The notes: generated from the sequence alone by a model not told the origin. A stretch of DNA of 12,483 nucleotides from JAEUSF01 sp964484145 (GCA_964484145.1 CAZAED010000028.1:1-12483), one strand, 5' to 3'; counted from the first letter of the stretch, positions 7,112 to 12,483 are shown. Numbers and translations are program-made.

Positions 7112-7360
7112 ATGAAAGCACGTATCGGCGAAGTGGTTTTTTTAGATGGCGCCTCTGGTGATTTTATAACCCAGAACGGGAATTCAATCATGAATCTGCC
7201 ACCGGACACAATAGTTAAGTTGCTGGAATGGGCAGGTCAACCCCAAGCAACACTGACCCTTAGTAAGGAAGGGTCGTATGGGTTTACATTTTCAGATGTC
7301 TGGGTTCTGGTAAATGGAAAACACCTAATGAAAATCATCTTCCTGCCGCCAAGCTACTGA
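7112..7360 (+). CDS. Small orphan protein, 82 aa, the only plus-strand gene
   Basis: Starting at the ATG that follows AAAGGAG, the frame encodes 82 residues ending in TGA (begins MKARIGEVVFLDGASGDF, ends MKIIFLPPSY). I do not recognise a family. It is mixed alpha/beta: an N-terminal strand, NLPPDTIVKLLEWAG as an amphipathic helix, then strands ATLTLSKEG, YGFTFSDVWVLVNGK and LMKIIFL. It has no membrane segment or signal peptide and would be cytoplasmic. It lies between two minus-strand GT2 genes, divergent from one and convergent with the other, with its own promoter-like sequence, Shine-Dalgarno and a 3' hairpin. By hand count its GC is about 45%, visibly above the flanking GT2 genes. A longer frame back to 7037 is possible but would ignore the Shine-Dalgarno. 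The arrangement suggests an acquired cassette; its function is unknown. Confidence 0.7.
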   Translation: MKARIGEVVFLDGASGDFITQNGNSIMNLPPDTIVKLLEWAGQPQATLTLSKEGSYGFTFSDVWVLVNGKHLMKIIFLPPSY

Positions 7361-7372
7361 CGCTTGGTCCTT

Positions 7373-7431
7373 GCGCCGCCCCAATGAATCAGAGATCTGT
7401 TCATTAGATTTTTGAAACACTGGAGCGGCGC
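7373..7431. terminator. Compound hairpin between convergent genes, possible bidirectional terminator
   Basis: The outer arms 7373-7383 (GCGCCGCCCCA) and 7421-7431 (TGGAGCGGCGC) pair at 10 of 11 positions. Inside, AATGAA (7383-7388) pairs with TTCATT (7400-7405) and CAGA (7390-7393) with TCTG (7396-7399), with one bulged T and a 2-nt loop. The inner stem is followed by AGATTTTTG, so it could terminate the plus-strand gene. The G+C-rich outer stem is unlike the rest of this AT-rich window. A non-coding structured RNA or recombination site are alternatives. Confidence 0.5.
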
Positions 7432-7446
7432 TTCAATTCAAACAAG

Positions 7447-8460
7447 TCAGATATACAATTTTTCCCGTTTCTTCCATATTTTGGGAAAGAGTTTAAACAT
7501 TTCTGGCACGACTTTTAAAGTAGAAATTTCAAATAACAATATATAGAGTAGCATAAAAAACTCTCTTACAAAAAACTGCGGGTAAAACCAAGTAGAGTTT
7601 TTTATATACATAAAAATATGATTTTTATAGTTTAGCTGTCTTATTCTTTCGGGTAAAGAACGATGGTATTTAATGAAGCTGATGATTTTAAAATAACCAC
7701 CCTCCGATGACCCGGCTGCACGGCCATGATATCCAACAGCGTTTGGAACAAATACATTTTTCCATCCCTTATTTTTCATACGCCAAGCTAAATCTACATC
7801 TTCCCAGTAGCTGTGGAAGTCTTCGTCGAAAAATTCATAGTGGGTAGTGGGTAGTGGGCTCGCCCCGTAGCGTGCCGATTTATCGGCTCTGCTACTGGGG
7901 TAGTGGGTAGCCTGCAAAGCCGTAGCCCGAAACATACACCCAGCTCCACTTACTGCATCAACTTCTATTAAATTATCATACTGGCCGTTATCAATTTCGT
8001 GCTGTCCCCTGTCCCATGCTCTACCAGATTTAGATATTGTTACGCCAGTTGTGTCTAATACTTTTGATTTTTTAAAATCTGCATTCTGCAATCTAAAATC
8101 TACAATTCTATAAAGCTTTCCCGTAGCCGCTCCTACCTTTTCGTCTTTAAACGCCCTTAACATTTCCTCTAAATAATTCGGCTCCATAATCATATCTGGG
8201 TTTACCAGCTGGAAAAATTCTGACGATGATGAAGAAAAAACCAAATTATGCCCCTTGGCAAAACCAATATTATAACCCGGGTCAATAATTTCTGTTTGCG
8301 GGTAATGTTCGGCAATATATTCTTTAGACCCATCTTCGTTTCCCGAAATTACAGCCACAACCTTAAAATCTTTAATAGTTTGGTTGTAAATTGCGTCAAA
8401 AACCGCCGGAATCCACTTTCGGTTGTTATATACCACCTGAACTATAGTTACTTTTAGCAT
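7447..8460 (-). CDS. GT2 glycosyltransferase with in-frame repeat insertions
   Basis: A second family 2 glycosyltransferase for the surface glycan. Motifs in order: TIVQVVYNNRKWI (5-17), the nucleotide-binding region near AVISGNEDGS, GYNIGFAKGHN, the metal site NPDM (D89), GAATGKLYR, VLDTTG, DRGQHEIDNGQYD, VSGAGCMFR, and FDEDFHSYWEDVDLAWR (E220-D221) with the base region. A hydrophobic C-terminal segment at about 290-312 may attach it to the membrane. Two stretches appear to be repeat-derived: IVDFRLQNADFKKSK (about 118-132), after GKLYR, and THYPSSRADKSARYGASPL (about 187-205), between the CMFRATALQ helix and FDEDF. Both lie in loops between conserved blocks, so the enzyme may still work. 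The ATG at 8460 lies inside a purine-rich (minus strand) octamer repeat that follows the stop of the polymerase gene. The 3' end converges with the plus-strand small gene. Substrates are unknown. Confidence 0.88.
   Translation of the reverse strand: MLKVTIVQVVYNNRKWIPAVFDAIYNQTIKDFKVVAVISGNEDGSKEYIAEHYPQTEIIDPGYNIGFAKGHNLVFSSSSSEFFQLVNPDMIMEPNYLEEMLRAFKDEKVGAATGKLYRIVDFRLQNADFKKSKVLDTTGVTISKSGRAWDRGQHEIDNGQYDNLIEVDAVSGAGCMFRATALQATHYPSSRADKSARYGASPLPTTHYEFFDEDFHSYWEDVDLAWRMKNKGWKNVFVPNAVGYHGRAAGSSEGGYFKIISFIKYHRSLPERIRQLNYKNHIFMYIKNSTWFYPQFFVREFFMLLYILLFEISTLKVVPEMFKLFPKIWKKREKLYI
7838..7910 (-). repeat. In-frame TAGTGGG heptamer repeats flanking a hairpin
   Basis: Three tandem TAGTGGG units (7838-7858) and one more at 7901-7907 flank a hairpin. 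Its arms are GTAGC (7867-7871) with GCTAC (7891-7895) and GCCGAT with ATCGGC, extended by CCCC (7863-7866) against GGGG (7897-7900). The whole is read through in the GT2 frame as THYPSSRADKSARYGASPL, a peptide unlike any GT2 motif. Confidence 0.75.
8064..8107 (-). repeat. In-frame AT-rich repeat (AATCTGCATTCTGCAATCT core)
   Basis: The plus strand carries AAAATCTGCATTCTGCAATC and a second AAAATCT copy just after, so AAAATCT is directly repeated around a TGCA-TTC-TGCA core. It is translated in GT2 as VDFRLQNADFKKS between GKLYR and VLDTTG, a loop usually shorter in relatives. Only one copy lies in the window, so calling it a mobile repeat is inference. Confidence 0.45.
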
Positions 8461-8462
8461 CG

Positions 8463-8494
8463 CTAATTCTCTAATTCTCTAATTCTCTAATTCT
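8463..8494 (-). repeat. Four tandem CTAATTCT octamers at a gene junction
   Basis: Four perfect 8-bp units lie at 8463-8470, 8471-8478, 8479-8486 and 8487-8494. On the minus strand they encode the last residues of the polymerase (RIRELEN), its TAG stop, and the 10-nt gap before the next ATG. The AGAGAA purine runs might replace a Shine-Dalgarno for the downstream GT2. Confidence 0.9.
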
Positions 8495-9748
8495 CTCTTT
8501 CGCAACAAATAAATATATCACTAACAACAAAAACAAATCTATATACATTTCCGCTCTAACTGTAAAAGACAAATACACGGTCATTGCTATAAAAAAACAA
8601 GCGTAGGCGTACAAATTTAAAGACAAAAAATTGGGAGAGTTTTGCATGTAGCGCCAGAGCATAGTTAGAATTAAAGCAAAAATAAATGGAACAAAAATAA
8701 AAGCGTAAACGCCAAAATCCTGAACAAACGGGAACAAATACGTGCCTGTATTCCACCAACTTTTAAATATTTCGCCTAAGTCATAGTTTGATTTTAAGGA
8801 ATGTAATCGTAAAAGATTAGTAAAAGGGTCTAAGGTAACTTTGCCGTATTGTAGTTCATGATTTTGGTAATACAAATCCGCGCGCATTAAAGCCTGCATA
8901 TTAAAAGAAATACCCACATAAATTGGCAGAAGCGGACCAAAGCCTTTTGGCACCTTGTCATAGTTTATTTCACTTACCGTACCTAAGTAGTCCGCGCCGT
9001 AACTTTTATTTTGCCGAATAATTGGTATGGCAGTTAGCACAATTATAGACATAATTAAAAAAATGGGGTAAAACTTAAGCGCTTGTTTTAAATTAGGCTT
9101 TTTCATTATTAAATATAGCGACATAATCCACAAATCTATCATATAAATTTGGGTGCGCGAAGCAAACAAAGTTAAAGACACAGCTCCTATTAAAGACAGC
9201 AGGCACAAGTCCCAATGTTTTTTAAAGCTAAAACCTTCATAAAAAAACAGAAAGAACGAAAGTGGTACAAAAATCCTGGCTAGCTGAGCCGCGTAATTAA
9301 CCAGCCCCGGACTTTTTTCGTCCGCACTAAACCTAAAAACGTCCGGACTCGGTGCCAGTAGAGGAAAGTTACCGGTCTTTTTATAAAAGAAATAGAGTCC
9401 GATTAAAGACAAAGTAAATAATACGTAAATAGTGTAACGAAGTTTATTTACAAATATTTTCTCTTTTACTAAAACCGGCCACTTTTTCCAAAACTCATTT
9501 TTTTTAAAATATTTTTTTGCCCACCAAAAACCAAAAATAAAAAGGTTTAAGGATACGGCAATTAAAAAAATAAACCTGCCCGTCCAATCTACTTCTATGC
9601 GGGAAAGATGTAAGCGCGGTATACCAATAGCTGCCATCCACGCGGAAAACATAAGCCACAATGGGCTAAATTTATAAGGCCCCCGGACGAACGGGATAAT
9701 AAAGGCTACGGCCAGACTAAAAAATATTGTAAATAAAAGTAGTTCCAC
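8471..9748 (-). CDS. O-antigen/oligosaccharide repeat-unit polymerase-like membrane protein (Wzy-type)
   Basis: A 425-residue multi-span protein with roughly ten or more hydrophobic segments, beginning LLLFTIFFSLAVAFIIPF and ending IDLFLLLVIYLFVA. Between segments in the C-terminal half is a large polar loop (about 245-350) containing RQNKSYGADYLGTVSE and NHELQYGKVTLDPFTN, then WWNTGTYLFPFVQDFGVYAF. This layout is typical of Wzy and related polymerases, which join undecaprenyl-linked repeat units on the outer face of the membrane. Its place between glycosyltransferases and downstream of a flippase remnant supports this. Wzy proteins are poorly conserved, so an O-antigen ligase role cannot be excluded. 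The start is GTG at 9748 with no Shine-Dalgarno. The C-terminal RIRELEN is encoded by the octamer repeat and probably does not belong to the ancestral protein. Confidence 0.78.
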   Translation of the reverse strand: MELLLFTIFFSLAVAFIIPFVRGPYKFSPLWLMFSAWMAAIGIPRLHLSRIEVDWTGRFIFLIAVSLNLFIFGFWWAKKYFKKNEFWKKWPVLVKEKIFVNKLRYTIYVLFTLSLIGLYFFYKKTGNFPLLAPSPDVFRFSADEKSPGLVNYAAQLARIFVPLSFFLFFYEGFSFKKHWDLCLLSLIGAVSLTLFASRTQIYMIDLWIMSLYLIMKKPNLKQALKFYPIFLIMSIIVLTAIPIIRQNKSYGADYLGTVSEINYDKVPKGFGPLLPIYVGISFNMQALMRADLYYQNHELQYGKVTLDPFTNLLRLHSLKSNYDLGEIFKSWWNTGTYLFPFVQDFGVYAFIFVPFIFALILTMLWRYMQNSPNFLSLNLYAYACFFIAMTVYLSFTVRAEMYIDLFLLLVIYLFVAKERIRELEN

Positions 9749-9753
9749 GAATT

Positions 9754-9836
9754 AATTGAGCATAATTAAATAAAATTGAACATAATTGACATAATTTAAA
9801 ATCCAATTATGCTCAATTTTGTCAATTATGTCATTT
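9754..9836. repeat. Interleaved AATTGA(G/C)CATAATT inverted repeats
   Basis: AATTGAGCATAATT (9754-9767) is exactly mirrored by AATTATGCTCAATT (9805-9818). AATTGACATAATT (9784-9796) is mirrored at 12 of 13 positions at 9824-9836. The second copy can also pair with the third across an 8-nt loop, leaving the outer two to pair, so a two-tier hairpin is possible on either strand. It fills the whole gap between the GT4 stop and the polymerase start and encodes the last GT4 residues. Confidence 0.8.
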
Positions 9837-10953
9837 TTGTCAATGTTACCAGGGTTTCTTTCGCGCATTTCTCCCAACTAAATTCCTTTAGTCTTTCTTT
9901 TCCTTTTTCTCTCAATCTATCTGCCAAACTTTTATCCATAAGCACGGACTTAATAGCATTCTTTATTTCGTCTTTTCTGTGTGGGTCAAAATACACGGCA
10001 GCCTCCCCAGCAACTTCTGGCATACTAGACACTTTTGATGTTGCAACCGGTACATTTTGTTCAAAAGCCTCTAAAATTTGCATACCAAAACCCTCGTAAA
10101 AACTAGGCAGTACCAATAAATCTGCTTTAGCTAATATATTAAACCGCTCATCATCGCTAACATGGTTCAAATACGTGACTAATTCTTTATTTTTCTGTAT
10201 CTCTTGCAGTATCTGTTCATACTTCCACCCCGGTCTGCCAACCACTACCAACTTATGAGGAATTCCCGGATTTTCTTTTTTTAAGTCACAAAAAGCTTCC
10301 ATTAACCCTTCCAAATTTTTACGGGGCTGGAGAGTGGAGAGGAAAAGAATGTATTTATCGGGCAATTTTAAATTAAGGGATTCCTCACTCCGTTCGGAAT
10401 GGTTAAAGCTACCGTCACCATCCAGAGGCCTAAGGCCGAAGGATCCCTTTTCAAACCCATGATGGATAACAACCACTTTACTTTCATCTACATTATAAAA
10501 TTTTACTAAATCATTCTTTGTGCTTTCCGAAACCGCAATAATAGTTGAAGCATTTTTTACCGCAAACTTAGTTGACCATTCTAAAAACCAGCGCATAAAG
10601 CCTGTAAAACTTTCCGGAAAATATTTCCAAGCCACGTCGTGAATGGTTACCACTGACCTGCGGGGATGAATTAAGGGCAAGGCAGATGCCGGCACAAGCA
10701 AAACATCGACAGGATGTATTAGCATTTCCCAAGAAATTCTAATTTGTGTCCAAAAAATTGGAAAAGGTATAACTTTAACTTTAAAGTTTTTTGGCAGTTT
10801 AAAAAACCAATCCTCCGGTTTTGACCGGAGGAAGAGTATATATTGGTTTTCGGAGTCGATTTTAGCTAAATGAAGTATTAACTGTTTAGCATAATGCTCC
10901 ACTCCGGTTTTGGTTCTATTATTTGCCCGTTCGGCCTCTATGCCTATAAGCAT
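9826..10953 (-). CDS. GT4 (group 1) glycosyltransferase with HSERSEES insertion
   Basis: A 375-residue GT-B fold retaining glycosyltransferase. The N-terminal acceptor domain starts with IEAERANNRTKTGVEHYAKQL and has VVTIHDVAWKYFPE and TIIAVSESTKNDL. The donor domain begins at YILFLSTLQPRKNL and has KLVVVGRPGWKYE, ADLLVLPSFYEGFGMQILEA with the EX7E pair E287/E295, and PVATSKVSSMPEVAGEAA. It likely adds a hexose such as mannose or glucose to the lipid-linked glycan on the cytoplasmic membrane face; the donor is not determined. Between HHGFEKG and NLKLPDKYILF lies a 25-codon in-frame element (SFGLRPLDGDGSFNHSERSE and following) in the interdomain linker. The last residues (TLTKMT) are encoded by an AATTGAC-type repeat. 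The ATG at 10953 directly abuts the stop of the upstream gene (TAAATG), so translation is coupled. Confidence 0.92.
   Translation of the reverse strand: MLIGIEAERANNRTKTGVEHYAKQLILHLAKIDSENQYILFLRSKPEDWFFKLPKNFKVKVIPFPIFWTQIRISWEMLIHPVDVLLVPASALPLIHPRRSVVTIHDVAWKYFPESFTGFMRWFLEWSTKFAVKNASTIIAVSESTKNDLVKFYNVDESKVVVIHHGFEKGSFGLRPLDGDGSFNHSERSEESLNLKLPDKYILFLSTLQPRKNLEGLMEAFCDLKKENPGIPHKLVVVGRPGWKYEQILQEIQKNKELVTYLNHVSDDERFNILAKADLLVLPSFYEGFGMQILEAFEQNVPVATSKVSSMPEVAGEAAVYFDPHRKDEIKNAIKSVLMDKSLADRLREKGKERLKEFSWEKCAKETLVTLTKMT
10375..10449 (-). repeat. 75-bp palindromic element with terminal inverted repeats, encoding HSERSEES
   Basis: AAGGGAT (10375-10381) and ATCCCTT (10443-10449) form perfect 7-bp terminal inverted repeats. 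Inside are the palindrome GGCCTAAGGCC (10428-10438) and CTCACTCCGTTCGGAATG, a word I recall from dispersed repeats in several bacterial genomes. The element is 75 bp, exactly 25 codons, so GT4 reads through it. It is GC-richer than the surrounding gene. Confidence 0.8.
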
Positions 10954-11655
10954 TTATTTAATAAATTTAAAAGTTGAAATAATTGGCAAGGCTAAGACTT
11001 CTTCAAACTCTGACGTACCTACAAGCACATAAGTTTTATTTTTATATTCTGTATAATAATAGGTCGTTTCAAAAGGTTCGTCGCCAACCACCTCGGCTTT
11101 AATTAATTTTAAATATTGCCATACAATCCCGCCAGCTCCTGCTAACGTTGATTGGATAACTTTGTCAGATGGTTTTTTTCCAATTAATATAGTGTTTAAA
11201 TATTTTTGATTAGATTCCGCTAACGGAACTAATCCAATACCTCTAATTCCAGGTCCATCGTGGCCATAATTTTTATCAATTATAATAAAACTTTTACCGT
11301 CTATTGCATTTGCGTTTAACTCTTCTTCAACCACCCACTTTTTGGAATCATATTTAAATTCAAAGTCCTCATTCCTATAAGTATTCCAGTCGGCTGCGGA
11401 TTCATTTGCCTGGCTGGTCATTGGTTGAAGTTCAAAATTTTTATGTTGCTCGGCTATTCTTCTGTCCGCGCCGGGCAATAGCGAATTAAGCTCTTCATCT
11501 AAACCAGCGTTAAAGGCAGCCCAAACAACAAGCCCGCCAATGACAGCAGACAAGGTAGCAATTAATACAATTGGCCAAAAGGCTTTAAAGTGCTTTTGGT
11601 TTGCCGGCTGTACCTGAGACAATGGTGATACATTTTGACTTTGATTTTGTTCCAT
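10954..11655 (-). CDS. Single-pass membrane-anchored exported protein, function unknown
   Basis: The 233-residue product has a Gln/Asn-rich cytoplasmic tail, one membrane segment at 26-48 (FWPIVLIATLSAVIGGLVVWAAF), and a linker to about residue 87. A globular extracytoplasmic domain follows, opening DWNTYRNEDFEFKYDSKKWVV. That opening resembles the 'W..Y.n..ygF..kYP..W' start common to many CPR exported proteins (PsbP-like folds), and the end ALPIISTFKFIK matches their usual terminal 'iLsTFkF' pattern. No catalytic motif is visible. The lack of a lipobox Cys suggests an uncleaved anchor. It is coupled to GT4 (TAAATG) and starts 22 nt after the nucleotidyltransferase stop, so it belongs to the glycan operon at least transcriptionally. 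Any role in glycan export or attachment is inference. Confidence 0.75.
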   Translation of the reverse strand: MEQNQSQNVSPLSQVQPANQKHFKAFWPIVLIATLSAVIGGLVVWAAFNAGLDEELNSLLPGADRRIAEQHKNFELQPMTSQANESAADWNTYRNEDFEFKYDSKKWVVEEELNANAIDGKSFIIIDKNYGHDGPGIRGIGLVPLAESNQKYLNTILIGKKPSDKVIQSTLAGAGGIVWQYLKLIKAEVVGDEPFETTYYYTEYKNKTYVLVGTSEFEEVLALPIISTFKFIK

Positions 11656-11677
11656 ACTTTTAATTTAATTACTTAAA

Positions 11678-12100
11678 TTATAACATATTTTGCTTAAAAA
11701 GCGAAGATTTGTATTTGGCTGGCTTAAAGGGCTTTAGTCGCCGGATTTTTACAATCAATCCCCTCTCTTTTAATAATTTTGCCAAGCCTGCTGTATAAGC
11801 CTTTTGGTCATAACCAAGAGCAATTATTTGGGGTTTTTCTTTTAATATATGTCCTATGTAATTGTCGACCGAACCAAGGACTGCCCTATTAACACCGAGT
11901 GATTTTTTAATTTTAGTCAAACGCACCTTTTCACTATTTAGGGGCTTAGATTTTTTAATTTTTTTTACATTAACATCACGCGCTAGACTGACAATTAAAA
12001 AAGGATTACTTGATAGTTTGCGCGCCTGCTTAAAAAAATTCAAATGCCCTTTATGCAAAATATCAAAAGTGCCAAAAACCATTATTCTAGTTTTTTCCAT
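11678..12100 (-). CDS. Cytidylyltransferase-like nucleotidyltransferase (RibL/TagD-type)
   Basis: A complete 140-residue HIGH-superfamily nucleotidyltransferase. VFGTFDILHKGH (8-19) carries the HxGH nucleotide-binding motif (H16, H19). SLARDVNVKKIKKSKPLNSEKVRL is the usual substrate loop, and PQIIALGYDQ marks the conserved GxDQ strand. The family's late (I/S)(S/T)(S/T) block is represented by KYKSSLF. Relatives include archaeal FAD synthetase RibL and glycerol-3-phosphate cytidylyltransferase TagD. In this locus a role in making a CDP-activated building block is attractive, but GYDQ and the overall spacing are closer to RibL-like FAD or generic adenylyltransferases, so the substrate is open. 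The ATG at 12100 comes 1 nt after the flippase-remnant stop (TAATATG), the same junction seen at alaS. Confidence 0.82.
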   Translation of the reverse strand: MEKTRIMVFGTFDILHKGHLNFFKQARKLSSNPFLIVSLARDVNVKKIKKSKPLNSEKVRLTKIKKSLGVNRAVLGSVDNYIGHILKEKPQIIALGYDQKAYTAGLAKLLKERGLIVKIRRLKPFKPAKYKSSLFKQNML

Positions 12101-12101
12101 A

Positions 12102-12425
12102 TTAAGGAATTATTGGCTCAGGTGTTTGTTCTGACTTAGATTTAAAAAGATTCTTAACAAGAGTTATATCATCACGAGTTAAAAACCCAAATACGACGAG
12201 TGCGACTATGTAAATTAACCCACCTGCCACCAAGGAATAAAGCAAACTTCCGCCCCTTATAAAATAAAGCATTATGCCCATAAGGCCTGCAGCTAAAGCT
12301 GGTTGCCATATTAAACTTAAGAAGTCAAAGTAAATAATATTTTTTCGGACAAAGTAAAAATAAAAAAATCGGTCCTCTCTAATCTTTTTTTGACTAATAA
12401 GCTGTCCTGAATTATTTTTTATTTT
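12102..12425 (-). pseudogene. 3' remnant of a polysaccharide flippase (MATE/Wzx/MurJ-type) gene
   Basis: The minus-strand frame ending at TAA 12102-12104 is open for 107 codons but closed upstream by an in-frame TAA at 12426-12428, with no ATG, GTG or TTG near its start; the first ATG codes a residue halfway along. From about codon 19 it reads RFFYFYFVRKNIIYFDFLSL, then IWQPALAAGLMGIMLYFI, then SLLYSLVAGGLIYIVALVVFGFLTRDDITLVKNLF. This is the characteristic last two to three helices and tail of lipid-linked oligosaccharide flippases. The earlier ten or so helices are absent: the preceding SGQLISQKKIRED is polar and contains an IRE peptide like that encoded by the octamer repeats. The remnant is tightly coupled to the downstream nucleotidyltransferase, so the 3' end is in its native place. 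Either the gene was broken near 12371-12430 or the assembly is chimeric there. Confidence 0.7.
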
Positions 12426-12439
12426 TTAATTATTTATTT

Positions 12440-12483
12440 GGGGTTTTGGGTTTTTGGGGTTTTGGGGTTTTGGGGTTTTGGGG
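12440..12483. repeat. (TTTTGGGG)n octamer tract at the window end
   Basis: Six G-tracts are separated by T-tracts with an exact 8-bp period: G at 12440-12443, 12448-12450, 12456-12459, 12464-12467, 12472-12475 and 12480-12483. The second unit is GGGTTTTT, a single G-to-T change. The tract runs off the right edge, G-rich strand reading 5' to 3' outward. It should form a G-quadruplex readily. The unit matches the hypotrich ciliate telomere repeat, but the neighbouring DNA is bacterial. Confidence 0.9.

Noticed and set aside
7112..7431. Integron gene cassette with an attC site
   Set aside because: The 59-bp hairpin lacks recognisable RYYYAAC/GTTRRRY core sites, and no integrase gene is in the window.
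8463..8494. Direct repeats as a CRISPR array
   Set aside because: The units are 8 bp and contiguous with no spacers, and no cas gene is nearby.
8556..8759. Overlapping minus-strand frame inside the polymerase gene
   Set aside because: It is an alternative frame of a continuous multi-span protein; its hydrophobic aromatic-rich translation is what a shifted membrane gene gives.
12440..12483. Window derived from a ciliate macronuclear chromosome
   Set aside because: All recognisable genes are bacterial in type and organised in overlapping operons on one strand; only the terminal repeat is ciliate-like.
1..12483. TGA recoded as glycine (Gracilibacteria-type code)
   Set aside because: The alaS-upstream gene, the second GT2 and the plus-strand gene end at TGA in sensible positions, and conserved glycines use GGN codons.

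Overview
The window looks like a piece of a Candidate Phyla Radiation (Patescibacteria) genome, possibly Microgenomates or Katanobacteria; I cannot fix the phylum from sequence alone. The reasons are AT-rich DNA, short and tightly packed genes almost all on the minus strand, start codons mostly without a Shine-Dalgarno sequence, a very short alanyl-tRNA synthetase that ends after its editing domain, a short glucose-6-phosphate isomerase, and an N-terminal fragment of the large membrane-anchored 'baseplate J/gp47-like' protein common in these genomes. TGA is used as a stop codon and glycine codons are ordinary, which argues against the recoded Gracilibacteria/Absconditabacteria. The window starts inside a gene and ends inside a simple repeat, so it may be a whole assembled contig.

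Transcription runs mainly right to left. The right half (about 6175-12425) is a surface-polysaccharide locus. In transcription order it holds a 5'-truncated flippase remnant, a small nucleotidyltransferase (GTFDILHKGH motif), a single-pass membrane protein of unknown function, a GT4 glycosyltransferase, an O-antigen-polymerase-like multi-span protein, and two GT2 glycosyltransferases. Together they could activate, assemble, flip and polymerise a cell-surface glycan. Between the two GT2 genes sits one small plus-strand gene with its own Shine-Dalgarno, a possible promoter and a strong downstream hairpin; it looks like an inserted autonomous cassette.

The left half (about 1084-6109) is a compact housekeeping operon: an S41 C-terminal processing protease, a 127-aa unknown, alaS, a 134-aa unknown, and pgi. 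Junctions are as tight as a 4-nt ATGA overlap and a 1-nt gap, so the genes are probably translationally coupled. After an AT-rich spacer of 217 bp comes the partial baseplate-J-like gene.

The most striking theme is repetitive DNA inside or at the edges of coding sequences in the glycan locus. At least four unrelated short elements lie in frame within glycosyltransferase genes: an octamer repeat, a heptamer-plus-hairpin element, an AT-rich repeat, and a 75-bp element with terminal inverted repeats that encodes HSERSEES. There is also a perfect 34-bp palindrome inside a GT2 gene. Repeat-derived tails end two proteins. The right end of the window is a (TTTTGGGG)n tract identical in unit to hypotrich ciliate telomeres, next to the truncated flippase.
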